From Rhynchonema sp. JSB1_4 (lineage: Eukaryota; Nematoda; Chromadorea; Monhysterida; Xyalidae): DNA of 64,000 nucleotides. A program made the translations under genes and the position numbers. Shown here in pieces: positions 61,261 to 64,000 of the stretch. The notes below the pieces were generated by a model. That model searched no databases and was not told the origin of the DNA. It worked only from the letters and a program-made list of their open reading frames with translations. Numbering within the stretch: position 1 is the stretch's first letter; every line of letters begins with the position of its first letter. The stretch spans positions 62,001 through 126,000 of the forward strand of contig JASAMV010001721.1 in the NCBI GenBank assembly GCA_030248065.1, given 5' to 3'.

Positions 61261-63000
61261 ATGCGTCTGTGCTGTTTGTGGTCAACTTGGGGCCACTTAA
61301 TCATTTGGCTGTTTGCCATTGCGCACGTCTTCCACAATCCAACCGCTCAACAAATGGTTGTCGTCATCATCACTGGTGAGTTCACCCCCCCTTAATGGCC
61401 ACAAATTCACCAAACTTTCATTTAGAAGATCATGATTTCATCCTGTAGCTTGATTTCTATGAATCAAGACTATATTTTGATTCGCAATGCGTTGTTAGCT
61501 ACAGTTGTTGTGGCTGTGGGCTCCGGAATTCAGCACATTGGCTCCGTTAGCCATTCACAAATGTTACAGCGATCCTGGGCACATGCGGTTACGTGCTGCA
61601 TTTGTGGCGCGCTCGCGTGTTGTGCGTGCCGGCACAGGTGTTGCTCGCGTTCCAAGTGCTGCGTGCTGCCATCGACGTCAGCAACATCACACCACGACTC
61701 AATGACCGTTCAGATCGATGTCTCTTCTGGGAAACGTTAGTGAATTGATCGACAAGACGAATATGTGCACCATTTAATCCAATCTCAAATTCACGCTGTT
61801 CACAGCGCCGCATTCGATTCGACCGGCTGCCGTGTGCTGAAATCGACCGTTGTCGCAGCGATGGCCATTCTGGCATTGGCCTTGGTCGCACACGCGTTCG
61901 TCTGTGTGCTCGGGCAATGGCTGGACAAGGTGGGCTCAATTCATTCAATCATATCCATTCAACCCGGTCAGATTCCCTTCACATTCACACAATTCGCTCC
62001 ACACTTTTGTGCAGGTGAAACGCGACGGCGGCGTGTTCCCGCTGGGCAACATGCGTCTGCCAGATGCCCTGGCAGTAAGCGACATGTTGGTCGTGCTGTT
62101 CTGCATCATCAACATCGTCGCCGATGTCATCCGACCCTACGGTATGTTCACACATCTTTGGTTGTGATCATAAAAAGTTGAATCACTTCAATTCACAGAC
62201 GCAGTGCTGACAACGCCCACCACCGTTGCCCTGGTCTACATCAGTGGAGCGCTTCTGTCGTCGGTGCTCATCTCGGAGGTCATCCCATTCAAATACTGTA
62301 TATTCACTTACCCCATATCCTTCAATCAAATGTTCCATCCGTTACAGGGCCGTCTGATGTTGTTTGGCGTGCCCGGCTTGTTGATGTTCGCCACACACGA
62401 ATTCATGGGACTGATGCATCACGGTGCCGAGTTCAACAAGAATCCAGACGACAACAGCACACTGATCATGTCAATGTGCCTAAATCGGGCAAAAGGGTAC
62501 GGACAATCATGCAGCCAATCGCTGAATCTGTCACTATTCATTCACTCATTCAATCGCTCATTCATCAATCAATCACTTACACCTTTCAGCACCCAACAGT
62601 ACCCGTCGCAAGTGAGTGACTGTGCGCAAACCTACCACTACCTGTACACAACGCTGCGTCTGGTGCTGGCTTATGGCGCAGCAGCGATCGCATTTGTGCA
62701 TTTCGTCGAATGGGCGCGACAAGTTGATGACAACGACAAACAGGTCGGTTGACATATTATAAGGAATTGGTTGACACATCTACGCAGCCCTAGTTGACAT
62801 CAATCGAGTGACTGGATCGCGACAACCTGACATTATTTCAGGACGAAATGACAAATAGCAAGAATTCGATGACAAGCCAACCCGAACTGGCACACGACCA
62901 CGTCTACAAGCTGCCGATCGAGTCAAAAGCGTTGCCAGTTGTCGAATCAAAGAACGACCAGCAGACCAAACAGTGCACGTCGAACCCATGGCTTTGCTGA
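61261..63000 (+). CDS. Unrecognised multi-pass membrane protein
   Basis: Nine exons join in frame to 375 residues: 61261-61375, 61469-61503, 61551-61735, 61806-61929, 62015-62141, 62199-62278, 62348-62496, 62590-62743, 62842-63000. All junction phases agree. I count six or seven hydrophobic segments, for example GHLIIWLFAIAHVF, the VLCVPAQVLLAFQVL region, STVVAAMAILALALVAHAF, SDMLVVLFCIINIVADVI, VALVYISGALLSSVLI, GRLMLFGVPGLLMFATH and LVLAYGAAAIAFVHFVEW. The first may act as a signal anchor. A polar tail (DEMTNSKNSM...KQCTSNPWLC) is probably cytoplasmic. NIT and NST are possible glycosylation sites. The 47-base intron between exons 2 and 3 is the least certain join. No family recognised. Confidence 0.75.
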
Positions 63001-64000
63001 ACATCGATATTGGACCATCAAAACAAGGACGTCAAATTTCACATTGTGATTCTGATGAAACGAAAATTTGTGACTCAAAATAATATACGCAGCAAATTTA
63101 AAAGTCAACCAGGCTACACAAGTTTTCTTGACAAAATTCAAATTCTGGTGCAATGCACAGATTGTAAGCTATATTGTAAGCTTCATGAGATCGATTGGCT
63201 GACTGCTCTACATACGGGTTGATTGTGGCACTGATGCATAAATTATTCATCTGATGAGAAAAAATTCCGACCTAAAAGTTTGTTAATTGATTCTTTGCAG
63301 CTTCAAAGTCAATTCGTATTTGCGGGCAAAATGCCAACTGCGTGTCCTCACGAATGCGTACTATGATATGAAGCTCCAGGCATACGACTATAACAAGACT
63401 CATATTAGGACAAAGGAGACCCATTGTCGTGTTACCTTAATTGCCCACTCAACTCCTCCATCAGCACTGGCTGCGCGTTTTACAGCCATTTTGTTCTCTC
63501 GTCCATCGAAAATAGCCGAAGTCCACTCATAAAACTAACGTTTCCGTGCCCGTGGTTGGTGTGGTGTGCTGCGTCAAAACAATAACAACTGTGCTCAGAA
63601 GAAGTACAGTAGCGCATTGACGAAAGCTGAGACGCGGCGCAGTGAGTGACGGAAAAACGATGCCCAAAGTTCACCTAAATCACCTTTGCTTTAGCCGCCT
63701 GCCCAGATAGTTTGTATTCTTTGCGCCTGCGTCAGCAAGACGACTGCCTTTATCAAACTTGGTCATCGGCCTGGTTCGGTTATTGTATGGTGATTTTTGG
63801 GGTTATTTTGTGATTTACTACTGACACTAATTTTAGCCAGACGAAAACTTTTTGTTTCCCAGACAGCTGTCAAAACTGATTAAAGCGACTGTCATTCTGT
63901 AAATCTCGATTATCCAAAATTCAAAAAAGTCCCCGTGCCGAATGCGACCCGGACCGAAGCGGTCACCAGGTTCAGCAGACTTGCTTGGGGCGAATGAATG
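63001..64000. other. Downstream region, nothing recognised
   Basis: A plus-strand open segment at about 63300-63530 follows a CTTTGCAG acceptor-like site and might be an exon of another gene, but nothing confirms it. No repeats with clear ends. Confidence 0.3.

Overview
The window is nuclear DNA of an intron-rich invertebrate animal. Five protein-coding genes can be joined from short exons with consistent splice phases, and a sixth, cysteine-rich gene can be partly traced. The receptor and the overall gene style fit an ecdysozoan (nematode-like) animal, but nothing here fixes the phylum. Between the genes lies a dense, partly nested set of repeats, which take up more of the window than the exons do.

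Layout. 0.3-4.8 kb (+): a non-alpha Cys-loop (nicotinic acetylcholine receptor type) subunit in 13 exons. 5.3-12.0 kb (+): COP9 signalosome subunit 3 in 13 exons; its 3.5-kb first intron is filled with nested hAT-type elements. 12.4-19.4 kb (-): exons of a secreted cysteine-rich protein. 20.9-21.7 kb: a 19-bp minisatellite. 21.7-25.1 kb: long unspliced open frames of virus-like character, broken by an apparent internal inversion and a frameshift. 26.5-29.2 kb: a composite mobile element with at least three nesting levels. 29.9-34.3 kb: a 104-bp satellite array. 35.9-36.7 kb: a truncated non-LTR retrotransposon. 37.9-42.2 kb (-): the WD40 protein PWP1 in 6 exons. 43.2-56.4 kb (-): the dynamin-related mitochondrial and peroxisomal fission GTPase DRP1 in 20 exons, with a LINE fragment, an 861-bp tandemly duplicated foldback element and hAT elements in its introns. 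56.6-60.9 kb: another nested block of hAT-type elements upstream of DRP1. 61.3-63.0 kb (+): an unrecognised multi-pass membrane protein in 9 exons.

The genes are unrelated housekeeping and neuronal functions (ion channel, protein degradation control, ribosome biogenesis, organelle fission), each with its own intron set; nothing suggests an operon. The main stories are in the non-genic part: a broken virus-like locus next to a minisatellite, many non-autonomous hAT elements whose insertion order can be read from intact 8-bp target duplications, and satellite and poly-G stretches that look affected by long-read consensus errors. Splice donors are also unusual: 10 of the 56 donors I mapped read GTTGGT and none reads GTAAGT.
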